Positions 57,127-64,000 of a stretch of DNA of 64,000 nt are shown one piece after another. The notes beneath the pieces were generated by a model. The model was not told where the DNA came from. It saw only the letters and a list, made by a program, of their open reading frames with translations, and ran no database searches. A program made the position numbers and the translations under genes. Position 1 is the first letter of the stretch. Every line of letters starts with the position of its first letter. Source of the DNA: Palsa-504 sp963806335 (lineage in GTDB: Bacteria; Actinomycetota; Actinomycetes; Streptosporangiales; Streptosporangiaceae). The DNA lies in the NCBI GenBank assembly GCA_963806335.1, contig CAWDXO010000010.1, positions 248,001-312,000 on the forward strand, written 5' to 3'.

Positions 57127-57493
57127 CGATGCCATCCCCGACATTGCTGCCGAGCCACAGGTCGAAATGCCCGCCGATATCGAGATAATCGGCGACGTCG
57201 TCGCCGGCCAGGCGCAGCGTCACCAGCTTGCGCGGGCTCCCTGGCCGGAACGGCATGTCGTCATCACAGCTGACCAGGGCGGTGTAGACCTGGCTATGCC
57301 GGGATTCTTCATTTCGGCCGCGCAGCACCATGCGGCGTGGCGCGGGCCCCAGCCTGGCCTGTGGCTGGCCGTTGCTGTCTGCGTATAGCGTGACCAGGGC
57401 CTGGAACTTGTATTGCTTCACGCCGACCATCACCTTCCGGAATCCACTGGCGTATCCGCACGTAGGGGCCATTAGTATCGTATCACGATTCAT
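57104..57493 (-). CDS. Conserved small protein resembling EF-Tu domain II
   Basis: Seen: about 110 residues from an inner ATG/GTG (VKQYKFQALVTLYADS), with LGPAPRRMVLRGRNEESRHSQVYTALVSCDDDMPFRPGSPRKLVTLRL and GDDVADYLDIGGHFDLWLG. This beta-barrel is similar to translation-factor domain II and recurs alone in actinomycetes. ATG 57493 lies over the ATCGT palindrome (57477), so the true start is probably ATG 57472 or later. Function unknown. Confidence 0.7.
   Translation of the reverse strand: MNRDTILMAPTCGYASGFRKVMVGVKQYKFQALVTLYADSNGQPQARLGPAPRRMVLRGRNEESRHSQVYTALVSCDDDMPFRPGSPRKLVTLRLAGDDVADYLDIGGHFDLWLGSNVGDGIVTRRLFV
57477..57489. promoter_or_regulatory. Regulon palindrome, site 2
   Basis: ATCGT-ATC-ACGAT, flanked AGT...TCA, at the 5' end of the minus-strand EF-Tu-like gene. 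Shares AGTATCGTA and CACGAT with site 1. Confidence 0.55.
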
Positions 57494-57664
57494 TCGGCTC
57501 TAGCCGTTCCGGAACTGCCCGGCAGCTATTGGTTTACCCGGCGGGCGATGCGGTAGCCGACCAGTATGTCGCAATACGATGAACATGGTTCCGTGATCTC
57601 CGGTGGCGGCACGGTAGTCGCTATGACAGGTCAGGCGCGGCCGCGGCATCGGGAGGGAGGATTG

Positions 57665-58078
57665 GTGAGCGAACAGGCACAGCACTTGGAGAAGGACCTG
57701 ACGACCCGTGAGCTGACAGTTCAGCTGGGTGATCAGCTGTCACGGTTGATGAGGGACGAGGTCGCGCTGGCGAAGGCGGAGTTGTTCGCCTCCGCGAGGC
57801 AATCGGTACTCGGCGGCGGCATGCTGACCACCGCGGTGATCGCCGGGCTGACCGGGTGGCTGGCGATGGTCGCCGCGGCGATCGCCGGCATCGCCGCCGG
57901 GCTGCCGGCCTGGGCGGCGGCTCTCATCATCGGCGGGGCCCTCGCGGCCTTCGCCGGGGGTCTCGCGGTGCTCGGTGTCCGGCGCCTCGCCGGTGGCATG
58001 CCGCCGCTGCGGATGACGGCCGGCACTATCCAGGCTGAGGTCGGCGATCTCGCAGCCAGGGTTCGGGTGCGACGGTGA
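57665..58078 (+). CDS. Holin-like membrane protein (phage holin 3_6/DUF1469-type)
   Basis: Seen: 137 residues from GTG 57665 after GGGAGGGAGG. Amphipathic start (LTVQLGDQLSRLMRDEVALAKAELF) and two helices (TTAVIAGLTGWLAMVAAAIAGIAAG; AALIIGGALAAFAGGLAVLGV). Known: despite the name, such proteins are chromosomal stress or envelope proteins in actinomycetes, usually next to DUF3618. GTGA overlap with the DUF3618 gene. Confidence 0.86.
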   Translation: MSEQAQHLEKDLTTRELTVQLGDQLSRLMRDEVALAKAELFASARQSVLGGGMLTTAVIAGLTGWLAMVAAAIAGIAAGLPAWAAALIIGGALAAFAGGLAVLGVRRLAGGMPPLRMTAGTIQAEVGDLAARVRVRR

Positions 58079-58392
58079 CGAGCAGGCAAGGGCCGGCCGC
58101 TGCTGAGGAGCAAGCCGAACTTCAGGCCCTGCGGGACCGGGTTGACGCTACCGGCCGCGAAGTGGGCGATACCGTGGCCGCGCTCGCGGGCAAGCTCGCG
58201 GCAGCGGAAAGCCCGCAAGCTTGGGCGCGCAGCATGGTCGCCGATGCCCGGTCAAGGGCCCGGGAGGCGACTCGCCGGCCAGCGGGACGGCCCCTGCGTG
58301 CAGGCTGGCCAGGGCTGATGGCGATGGCAGGGGTTCCCGCCGGGGTGATTGTGCTGGTGGTGGTGTGGCAGCGCCGCCGTCAGTCCCCGTGA
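58075..58392 (+). CDS. DUF3618-domain protein
   Basis: Seen: 105 residues with a coiled start (ELQALRDRVDATGREVGDTVAALAGKL) and one C-terminal helix (LMAMAGVPAGVIVLVVVW). Pairs with the holin-like gene upstream by a 4-nt overlap. This pair often lies in stress-induced envelope operons; its position ahead of the oxidase genes is notable. Confidence 0.86.
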   Translation: MTSRQGPAAAEEQAELQALRDRVDATGREVGDTVAALAGKLAAAESPQAWARSMVADARSRAREATRRPAGRPLRAGWPGLMAMAGVPAGVIVLVVVWQRRRQSP

Positions 58393-58524
58393 TCCGGCAT
58401 GAGCCGCGGCGACCCGCACCTGGCTCACCATGTCCGGGTTTATCGTGCCACGACATGGGCAGAGCGCAAGCCTGTTACCAGCACCCAGCGCGCTCGCCCG
58501 GCGCCGAGGAGAGGGTTGGGCACG

Positions 58525-59175
58525 ATGCCGTTCCGAAGCGCATTCAGTCAGCTCTTCGCCCAGGACACGACGATCGCGGCTGTGGTGTTCGCGCTGGTGG
58601 TAATGGCCATGCTCGGCGCCATGCTGCTGAGCAGGCGGCGCCGTAAACGCGGCCAGGACCCGTCGCGCCGGGCGACCGCGGACCGGCTGGAGATCAGTTA
58701 CGTGCTGGCGCTGGCCGGAATGGTCGTCTTCCTGGTGATCTCGAGCTTCACGGCCAGCGCGAAGGAATTCTCCGACCCGGAACCCGCCCTGCGCGTTCAG
58801 GTGACCGCGTACCAGTGGTGCTGGCGTTTCCACTACGAGGGCCAGCCGGTCACGGTCACCGGCCAGTGCGAGGGGGGGTCGCTGCCGACGCTGGTGCTGC
58901 CCACCGGCCGGCCCGTCGAACTCGAGGTGACCTCACTCGACGTGGTGCACGCGTTCTGGGTGTCCTACCTGGACTTCAAGATGTACGCCTATCCCGGTCA
59001 CACCAGTACCTTCACCGTTACCCTCTCGCGGACCGGGCGCTGGATCGGCCGCTGCGCGCAGCTGTGCGGCCTGTACCACTACGAAATGGACTTCTACCTG
59101 CAGGCCGTCTCGCCCGCTGCCTTCAGCGCCTTCATCCGGGCCCGGGGCGGCACAGCGGCCGGAACCAGCGCATGA
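58525..59175 (+). CDS. Cytochrome c oxidase subunit II
   Basis: Seen: 216 residues from ATG 58525 (GAGAGGG upstream). Two membrane helices (IAAVVFALVVMAMLGAML; ISYVLALAGMVVFLVIS), then the cupredoxin domain AYQWCWRFHYEG. CuA ligands are complete: H142, C177, C181, H185, M188 in GRCAQLCGLYHYEM (Q179 replaces the usual Glu, which binds copper through its backbone). No heme c domain. Shares an ATGA overlap with subunit I. The upstream extension from 58399 is not needed. Confidence 0.93.
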   Translation: MPFRSAFSQLFAQDTTIAAVVFALVVMAMLGAMLLSRRRRKRGQDPSRRATADRLEISYVLALAGMVVFLVISSFTASAKEFSDPEPALRVQVTAYQWCWRFHYEGQPVTVTGQCEGGSLPTLVLPTGRPVELEVTSLDVVHAFWVSYLDFKMYAYPGHTSTFTVTLSRTGRWIGRCAQLCGLYHYEMDFYLQAVSPAAFSAFIRARGGTAAGTSA

Positions 59176-60887
59176 AGGCTGGCATGCGGCCGGCCCGCTA
59201 CACGTCTCCGGCCGATGACGAGCGGGACGGCCTGCCGCAGTGGCTGCTGACCACCGACCACAAGCGAATCGGGATCCTCACCATCGGCACCGCCCTGGTC
59301 TTGTTCTTCTTCAATGGCGCGATCGCGCTGACCATGCGCGCGCAGCTGGCCCAGCCGAACCAGGACATCCTCAGCCCGCAGGCCTACCTGCAGTTCATGA
59401 CCATGCACGGCACCGGCATGATCGCGGTAACCATCACTCCGCTCGCGCTCGGCCTCGGAGTGTACCTGGTGCCGCTGCAGATCGGCGCGCCGCGGATCGC
59501 CGCGCCGCGGGCCACCCTGCTCGGCTACTGGCTCTACGTGGCCGGGGCGATCACCTTGATCTGGGGCTTCCTGACGCCAGATGGCGCCGCCGACGGCTGG
59601 TGGGGATACACGCCGCTGTCCAACACCGTCTATTCCCCGGGGCCGGGGGAGTCGCTGTGGACCGCCGGGGTGTTCCTGGCCGCCTGCGGGATGGTATTGC
59701 AAGGCGCCGCCACGCTCTGGACGATCCTGCGGCTGCGCGCCCCCGGGATCACCATGATGAGGCTTCCGGTGTTCGTGTGGACGCAGCTGGTGACCTGCCT
59801 GATGGTCGCGGCCGCCTTTCCCGCCCTGCTGGCCGCGATGGCGGTCGTCGCGCTGGACCGGACCGACCCGGCCCTGTTCAGCAGCAACACGTGGAACATC
59901 GCGTACGAAAACCTGTTCTGGTTCTACGGGCACCCGGTGGTCTACGTCATGTTCTTCCCGTTCGTCGGCTGCGTCGCCGAAGCGCTGGCGACCTTTTCCG
60001 GGCGCCGGTTCTTCGGCTACAAGGGCACCGTCTTGTCCCTGCTGGTCTTCGCGACCGGCTCGATGGCGGTGTGGGGCCATCACCTGTTCGCCAGCGACCA
60101 GGAGGTCAACGACTACTTCTCGCTGACCTCCATCATGCTGACGATCCCGGCCGGAGTGGAGTACTTCGGGTTTCTCGGCACGCTTTTCGGCGGCAAGTTC
60201 AGGTACACCACCTCGATGCTGTTCGCGCTCGCGTTCATCCCGCAGTTCCTGATCGGCGGCCTGACCGGCATCCTGGTCGCCAACCCGACCATCGATTACC
60301 AGGTGAACAACAGCTACTTCATCCTCGGCCATTTCCATTACACGCTGTTCGCCGGCAGCGTCTTCGGGTTCTTCGCCGGCTTTTACCTGTGGTTCCCGAA
60401 GGCCACTGGCATCATGCTCCGCGAGCGCCTCGGCAAGCTGCACTTCGTACTGATGGTGATCGGCGCCAACACCACCTTCATCCCGTTCTTCTTCCTCGGC
60501 TACGACGGGATGCCGCGCTGGATGGCCACCTATCCCGCAGGCGCCGGTTTCACCACTTTGAGCCTGATCTCGAGCATCGGCGCGGGCATCATCGGCCTGG
60601 CCATGATGATCTTCGCCTACAACATCTACATCTCCGTCCGGCTGCCTAGGCCCGCGCCGCCGGACCCGTGGCAGGGCCACACGCTCGAATGGGCGACCTC
60701 CTCGCCGCCCCCGAGGTTCAACTTCGACCTCGCCTACCCGGTCCCCCGGGTCCGCAGCTACGCGCCCCTGCTCGACCTCCGCGAACGTGCGCTGGCTTCC
60801 GCGGCGCCCCGCGCTCAGACGGGCACCGCGGCGAGCCGGGAGGTACCGAAGTCCGACCGGCCGGGCGCGCAAACCGGTGAGGAGTGA
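59172..60887 (+). CDS. Cytochrome c oxidase subunit I (heme-copper oxidase, A2-like)
   Basis: Seen: 571 residues, 12-14 helices. Ligands are complete: heme a H79 and H389, heme a3 H387, CuB H254, H303, H304, cross-linked Tyr Y258. The A1-type proton-channel Glu (xGHPEV) is V256 (FYGHPVVY), with Tyr252 before Gly253, close to the A2 motif YSHPxV. Lys284 in GYKGT may belong to the K-channel. It should reduce O2 to water as an alternative oxidase, separate from the usual ctaC-D operon. Confidence 0.94.
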   Translation: MKAGMRPARYTSPADDERDGLPQWLLTTDHKRIGILTIGTALVLFFFNGAIALTMRAQLAQPNQDILSPQAYLQFMTMHGTGMIAVTITPLALGLGVYLVPLQIGAPRIAAPRATLLGYWLYVAGAITLIWGFLTPDGAADGWWGYTPLSNTVYSPGPGESLWTAGVFLAACGMVLQGAATLWTILRLRAPGITMMRLPVFVWTQLVTCLMVAAAFPALLAAMAVVALDRTDPALFSSNTWNIAYENLFWFYGHPVVYVMFFPFVGCVAEALATFSGRRFFGYKGTVLSLLVFATGSMAVWGHHLFASDQEVNDYFSLTSIMLTIPAGVEYFGFLGTLFGGKFRYTTSMLFALAFIPQFLIGGLTGILVANPTIDYQVNNSYFILGHFHYTLFAGSVFGFFAGFYLWFPKATGIMLRERLGKLHFVLMVIGANTTFIPFFFLGYDGMPRWMATYPAGAGFTTLSLISSIGAGIIGLAMMIFAYNIYISVRLPRPAPPDPWQGHTLEWATSSPPPRFNFDLAYPVPRVRSYAPLLDLRERALASAAPRAQTGTAASREVPKSDRPGAQTGEE

Positions 60888-60889
60888 CG

Positions 60890-61258
60890 ATGGAACGGTT
60901 GTTTTCCGGCCCCGTGGTCGTCGCCATCTGGGGACTGATGAACGCGCTGATGGTGGCCCTGCTGGCAGGCTTCGTCTCGGCCGGGTTCGGCGGCAGCATG
61001 GTCGTGGTGGAGGTTTACGGCGCCGCGACCGGGCTGGTTTTCCTGCTCGCCGTCCTGGTGTGGCTGGCACGCCGGCGTCGCCGGCAGGCTATGCAGCGCG
61101 GCCTGCGCCTGCCCCCGCGGCCGGCCTCGGCGCTGATGCTCGCGCTGGCTTTCGCGTTGCTGTGGCTCGGCCTGGCGTTCGGCATGTGGCCGCCGATCCT
61201 GGCCTTCCTTCCGCTCAGCGCCGCGGTCATCATGGAGATCGCCGTCCGCCGCCCCTAG
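60890..61258 (+). CDS. Small four-helix membrane protein of the oxidase operon
   Basis: Seen: 122 residues from ATG 60890 (GAGGAG seven bases upstream; GTG 60884 overlaps the ctaD stop). Four hydrophobic segments (VVVAIWGLMNALMVALLAGF; AATGLVFLLAVLVWL; ALMLALAFALLWLGLAF; ILAFLPLSAAVIMEI). Position suggests a subunit IV-like or assembly protein, but no family is recognised. Confidence 0.7.
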   Translation: MERLFSGPVVVAIWGLMNALMVALLAGFVSAGFGGSMVVVEVYGAATGLVFLLAVLVWLARRRRRQAMQRGLRLPPRPASALMLALAFALLWLGLAFGMWPPILAFLPLSAAVIMEIAVRRP

Positions 61259-61312
61259 TAAACTGACCGGTCCTCGCCTTCTCCAAGGCCGCGACCCAGG
61301 GCCCCCCAGATG

Positions 61313-63073
61313 TCAGTCTGACTTCTGAGTCTCCTTCGTCTCCTTGCCCTTATGCTCGCCGTCGGGGCCGTGGCCACCGGGATGCCCGTCCAGGCCCGCC
61401 CGCGCGCTGGGGGTTTCCAGCCGGGTCCGCAGGTAGAAATGGTTCAGCCTGGCTCGCACCTGTTCGGTAACGCGATGCGGAGTGGGCAGCGGGATCAGGT
61501 GACGCGGAGTCGGGGCCAGCAGCTCTGCCGGCTGCCCGGCCTCCATGACCGCCCGCTCTTCCGCCGAGACCGGCCGGCTGACCGCGGTATAGGCCCGCCC
61601 GCTGGCCTGGGCGGCGATGCCGTAGGCGCTGCCCTGGCGGAGCTTGCGCCGGTCGGCGCGCTGCAGCGCCAGGCAGACATGCCTGGCCACCACGAACCCG
61701 ATCACGGGGAAGGCGAAGAACCCGATCCGCAGCACCCAGACCAGGTACTCGAAGGGCATGTTGAGGTGGTCGGCGATGACGTCGTCGGCTCCGGCCAGCT
61801 GGATGTCGGCGGCCATGGTCATGATCGCCACGCCGATGCCGGTGCGAGCGGGAGCGTTGCGCGGGCGGTCCAGGACCTGGTGGTAACGCTTGTCGCCGGT
61901 GGCCCACTGCTCCAGGAACGGATAACACCCCATGATGAGGAAGAACGCGGCGGGCAGTGCCACCGCCGGGAGGAAGACGGCCCAGACGAAGGTGTGCCCG
62001 GCGACATTGGCCTCGATGCCGGGCATCATCCGCAGGGCGCCTTCGAGGAACCCGATGTACCAGTCGGGCTGCGACAGCGAGGAGACGCTGACCGGGGTGT
62101 AGGGGCCGTACAGCCAGATGGGGTTGATCTGGGCGACGGCGGCGAGCGTGGCCAGCAGCCCGAAGACGAAGAAGAACAGGGCGCCGGTCTTGGCCATGAA
62201 CACCGGGTACAGCGGTACCCCGACTTCGTTGTTCTCGCGCTTTTTCTTGCCCGGCCACTGGGTGTGGCCCTGGTGCCAGACCGTCATGAGGTGCGCGGTG
62301 ATGAGGGCGAGGATCAGGCCGGGAAGTATCAGCACGTGCACGATGTACAGCCGGGGGATGAACGATTCGCCGGGATACTGGCCGCCGAAGACGAAGAAGC
62401 TGATGTAGGTGCCCGCCACGGGAATGGACAGCATGATGCCGTCGGCGATGCGCACCCCGGTGCCGGAGAGCAGGTCGTCGGGCAGCGAGTAGCCGGCGAA
62501 CCCCTCGGCCGCCGCCAGCGCGAACATGGCCGTGCCGATCAGCCAGTTGACTTCCCGCGGCTTGCGGAACGCGCCGGTGAAAAAGATACGCAGCACGTGG
62601 ATGGCGATCGCGGCGATGAACAGGTCCGCGGCCCAGTGGTGGATCTGCCGCATCAGCAGGCCGCCGCGCACGTCGAAGCTGATGTTGAGCGCGGACTGGT
62701 AGGCCTCGCTCATCTTAATGCCGTCGAGCTTGACGTAGCTGCCGTGGTAGACGACCTCGGTCATGCTCGGCTTGAAGAACAGCGTCAGGAACGTGCCGCT
62801 CAGCAGCAAGATGATGAAGGAGTACAGCGCGATCTCGCCGAGCAGGAACGACCAGTGGTCAGGGAAGATATGCCGCAGCGCCTTCCTCGCGAACTTCGCC
62901 GCGCCGAACCGGTCGTCAACGTCGCTGGCCGCCGTGCCGAGCGCCGTCGCCGCCTCGCGCTCGGGCCAGGCTAGGGTCTCCCGGCCCTCAGCCCCGTCGT
63001 CTCGCCGCTGCGCGCCGCCGGACCGGCCATTAGCTTCCGGGCCCGGCAGCCCAGGCGCGCCGTCCATGGTCAT
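61313..63073 (-). CDS. Cytochrome b subunit of a bc complex (QcrB-like), without QcrA/QcrC neighbours
   Basis: Seen: 586 residues. Heme ligand pairs H145/H159 and H246/H261, the Qo-site motif PDWY (usual PEWY/PDWY), and a long C-terminal part (helices to about 470, then a Pro/Arg tail) typical of actinobacterial QcrB. It is convergent with the oxidase operon. QcrA and QcrC are absent here, so this is a solitary paralogue that may serve the alternative oxidase. Confidence 0.92.
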   Translation of the reverse strand: MTMDGAPGLPGPEANGRSGGAQRRDDGAEGRETLAWPEREAATALGTAASDVDDRFGAAKFARKALRHIFPDHWSFLLGEIALYSFIILLLSGTFLTLFFKPSMTEVVYHGSYVKLDGIKMSEAYQSALNISFDVRGGLLMRQIHHWAADLFIAAIAIHVLRIFFTGAFRKPREVNWLIGTAMFALAAAEGFAGYSLPDDLLSGTGVRIADGIMLSIPVAGTYISFFVFGGQYPGESFIPRLYIVHVLILPGLILALITAHLMTVWHQGHTQWPGKKKRENNEVGVPLYPVFMAKTGALFFFVFGLLATLAAVAQINPIWLYGPYTPVSVSSLSQPDWYIGFLEGALRMMPGIEANVAGHTFVWAVFLPAVALPAAFFLIMGCYPFLEQWATGDKRYHQVLDRPRNAPARTGIGVAIMTMAADIQLAGADDVIADHLNMPFEYLVWVLRIGFFAFPVIGFVVARHVCLALQRADRRKLRQGSAYGIAAQASGRAYTAVSRPVSAEERAVMEAGQPAELLAPTPRHLIPLPTPHRVTEQVRARLNHFYLRTRLETPSARAGLDGHPGGHGPDGEHKGKETKETQKSD

Positions 63074-63653
63074 GACCTCCGGGCTGCGTACATGCGATTC
63101 TGGTTCCTCGCCGGCGGCATAAGTGCCCCATCCCGTTACCTCGTCCTACGACTAATAAACGGGCGGCACGGATAAATCCGGCCGCGGTGACGGCCAAGCG
63201 GAGCGCGGTCCTCGCCAGCAGGCGGCTAACCCGGACGCCTGCCGTCGGGGACGTGCCGATGACGCGCGGATCTCCCGGATCGGCGTCGGGTGCTTGGCGC
63301 TACTTGACGCGCGGGCACGGGAAGGCAGGCCGCGCCGGAGCACCGCGGCTATCAAAGACGCCGGCTACCTGCACATCCCCGAAGGCCGCCGCGACCACAC
63401 CACCCCCGCCGAAACCCTCCGCCTCCACGAGCTCAATTAGCGGCTGTGGTTCAAGCTCCGGAATGATTCCAGTATCCCGGGAGGGGACCTACCGCCGCTA
63501 TCCGCGTGCGGAGTTCTTGCGCCATGTTGTGCTGCACCTTCTGGGGCTCCGTTACCGCGATGTACCTGGATCCGATCTCCTTACGCGTGCGGTCCCAGGT
63601 TTCCGGTAGCACGCAATAGAAAAACGCGGCCGCTGGCCCGGAGAACCCGGCGT
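63074..63653. other. Gap with a possible gene tail
   Basis: About 580 bases. One plus frame reads RRSTAAIKDAGYLHIPEGRR and continues DHTTPAETLRLHELN* to 63439; the family is not recognised and no start is seen. The remainder holds no gene. Confidence 0.35.
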
Positions 63654-63666
63654 ATCGTGCTACGAT
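63654..63666. promoter_or_regulatory. Regulon palindrome, site 3, upstream of the terminal MarR gene
   Basis: ATCGT-GCT-ACGAT, the exact reverse complement of site 1's core, 65 bp before ATG 63731. Position suits autoregulation by the MarR protein. Confidence 0.6.
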
Positions 63667-63730
63667 GTGCCGGCCTCTCGGATTGGCTGTCCTTCCTATA
63701 CCGAGAATTCCAGCAGCTTGCGGATCTTGG

Positions 63731-64000
63731 ATGTGTCTGGATCGGTTGTGGGTAAACTTGACCGGTCACAGGCTCCGGGTCGAGGAGGGTGGTCCGATTC
63801 AGCCAACCCAAGAGGACTTCGAGAACCTGCTGTCCTTCCGGGTCGCCCTGCGCCGCTTTCAGCGCTGGAGCGAGGACCAGGCCAGCGCCGTGGGCCTGAC
63901 GCATGTTCAGCACCAGTTGCTCGTGGCGATCAAGGGGCATCACGGCCGCCTGCCGCCCGCCATCGGCGAGATTGCTGACTACCTGCTGCTGCAAAGTCAC
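63731..64000 (+). CDS. MarR-family regulator, 3' end outside the window
   Basis: Seen: from ATG 63731 (TTG 63758 possible), reading PTQEDFENLLSFRVALRRFQRW, then SAVGLTHVQHQLLVAIKGHHG and IGEIADYLLLQSH up to the last base. It is the dimer helix and the start of a MarR winged helix; the recognition helix lies beyond the window. It is preceded by palindrome site 3, so it is the best candidate for the protein that binds sites 1-3. Confidence 0.8.
   Translation, partial: MCLDRLWVNLTGHRLRVEEGGPIQPTQEDFENLLSFRVALRRFQRWSEDQASAVGLTHVQHQLLVAIKGHHGRLPPAIGEIADYLLLQSH

Noticed and set aside
57665..58392. Prophage lysis genes
   Set aside because: The holin-like/DUF3618 pair is a common chromosomal pair in actinomycetes, and no phage structural or lysis gene is present.
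59094..61070. Very long open frame antisense to the oxidase subunit I gene
   Set aside because: It exists because GC-rich third positions remove stops from the opposite strand; composition is Arg/Gly/Pro-rich, with no family motif, and the sense gene is certain.
61352..62974. Long plus-strand open frame across the cytochrome b gene
   Set aside because: Antisense to a protein with full heme ligands and Qo motif; His/Gly/Asp-rich artefact.
1..64000. CRISPR arrays, complete tRNA or rRNA genes
   Set aside because: No regularly spaced repeats, no complete cloverleaf and no rRNA-like conserved segments were seen.

Overview
The window is high-GC actinomycete DNA. Codon third positions are almost all G or C, GTG starts and 4-nt stop/start overlaps are common, and many families are typical of soil Actinomycetota: BTAD regulators, ZAS-type anti-sigma factors, MEDS and HATPase switch proteins, DUF3618, CtaG, QcrB and MarR/TetR families. 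I cannot name a species. A Streptosporangiales-like soil organism would fit, but that is inference. No tRNA gene, rRNA gene or CRISPR array was seen.

Layout. 1-5.7 kb: 5'-cut PhzF, an Lrp-type regulator, LuxR and SnoaL remnants, a divergent TetR/NmrA pair with two matching operators, a sigma/anti-sigma pair and a peroxiredoxin. 5.8-10.9 kb: a secreted beta-propeller, TfoX, a PIN toxin whose antitoxin is cut by a dead IS110, a DUF6431 remnant and a second membrane-anchored propeller. 11-18 kb: a methyltransferase, an alpha/beta hydrolase-glycosyltransferase fusion and a large BTAD/AAA regulator. 18-24 kb: a decayed serine recombinase, a tRNA-Leu 3' fragment, an ABC exporter and a broken cupin. 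24-32 kb: a large secreted SGNH hydrolase, a second dead IS110, a 181-bp element with 13-bp inverted ends, and a TetR-ABC operon. 32-43 kb: a K+ channel, a half-length permease, a DUF4397 pair, a broken ABC permease, CtaG, a MarR regulator and a second copy of the secreted propeller. 43-64 kb: UspA, a CPA1 antiporter, a Ca/cation exchanger, a truncated GH15, a MEDS/HATPase-STAS switch, two MarR regulators, an ECF-like sigma factor, ClC, a DUF4118 protein, a holin-like/DUF3618 pair, an alternative cytochrome oxidase with a lone cytochrome b, and a MarR gene running off the end.

How the genes work together. The right third looks like an ion-homeostasis and respiration island for stress or low energy: Na+/H+, Ca2+, Cl- and K+ transport, a universal stress protein, a partner-switching module and a variant terminal oxidase. 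A palindrome, ATCGT-N3-ACGAT, occurs upstream of the last MarR gene and two other loci, which suggests a small regulon. The left two thirds are an accessory zone full of dead mobile elements and genes broken by one- or two-base indels. The indels cluster there and are nearly absent from 43-64 kb. That favours real decay over uniform sequencing error, although error is not excluded.
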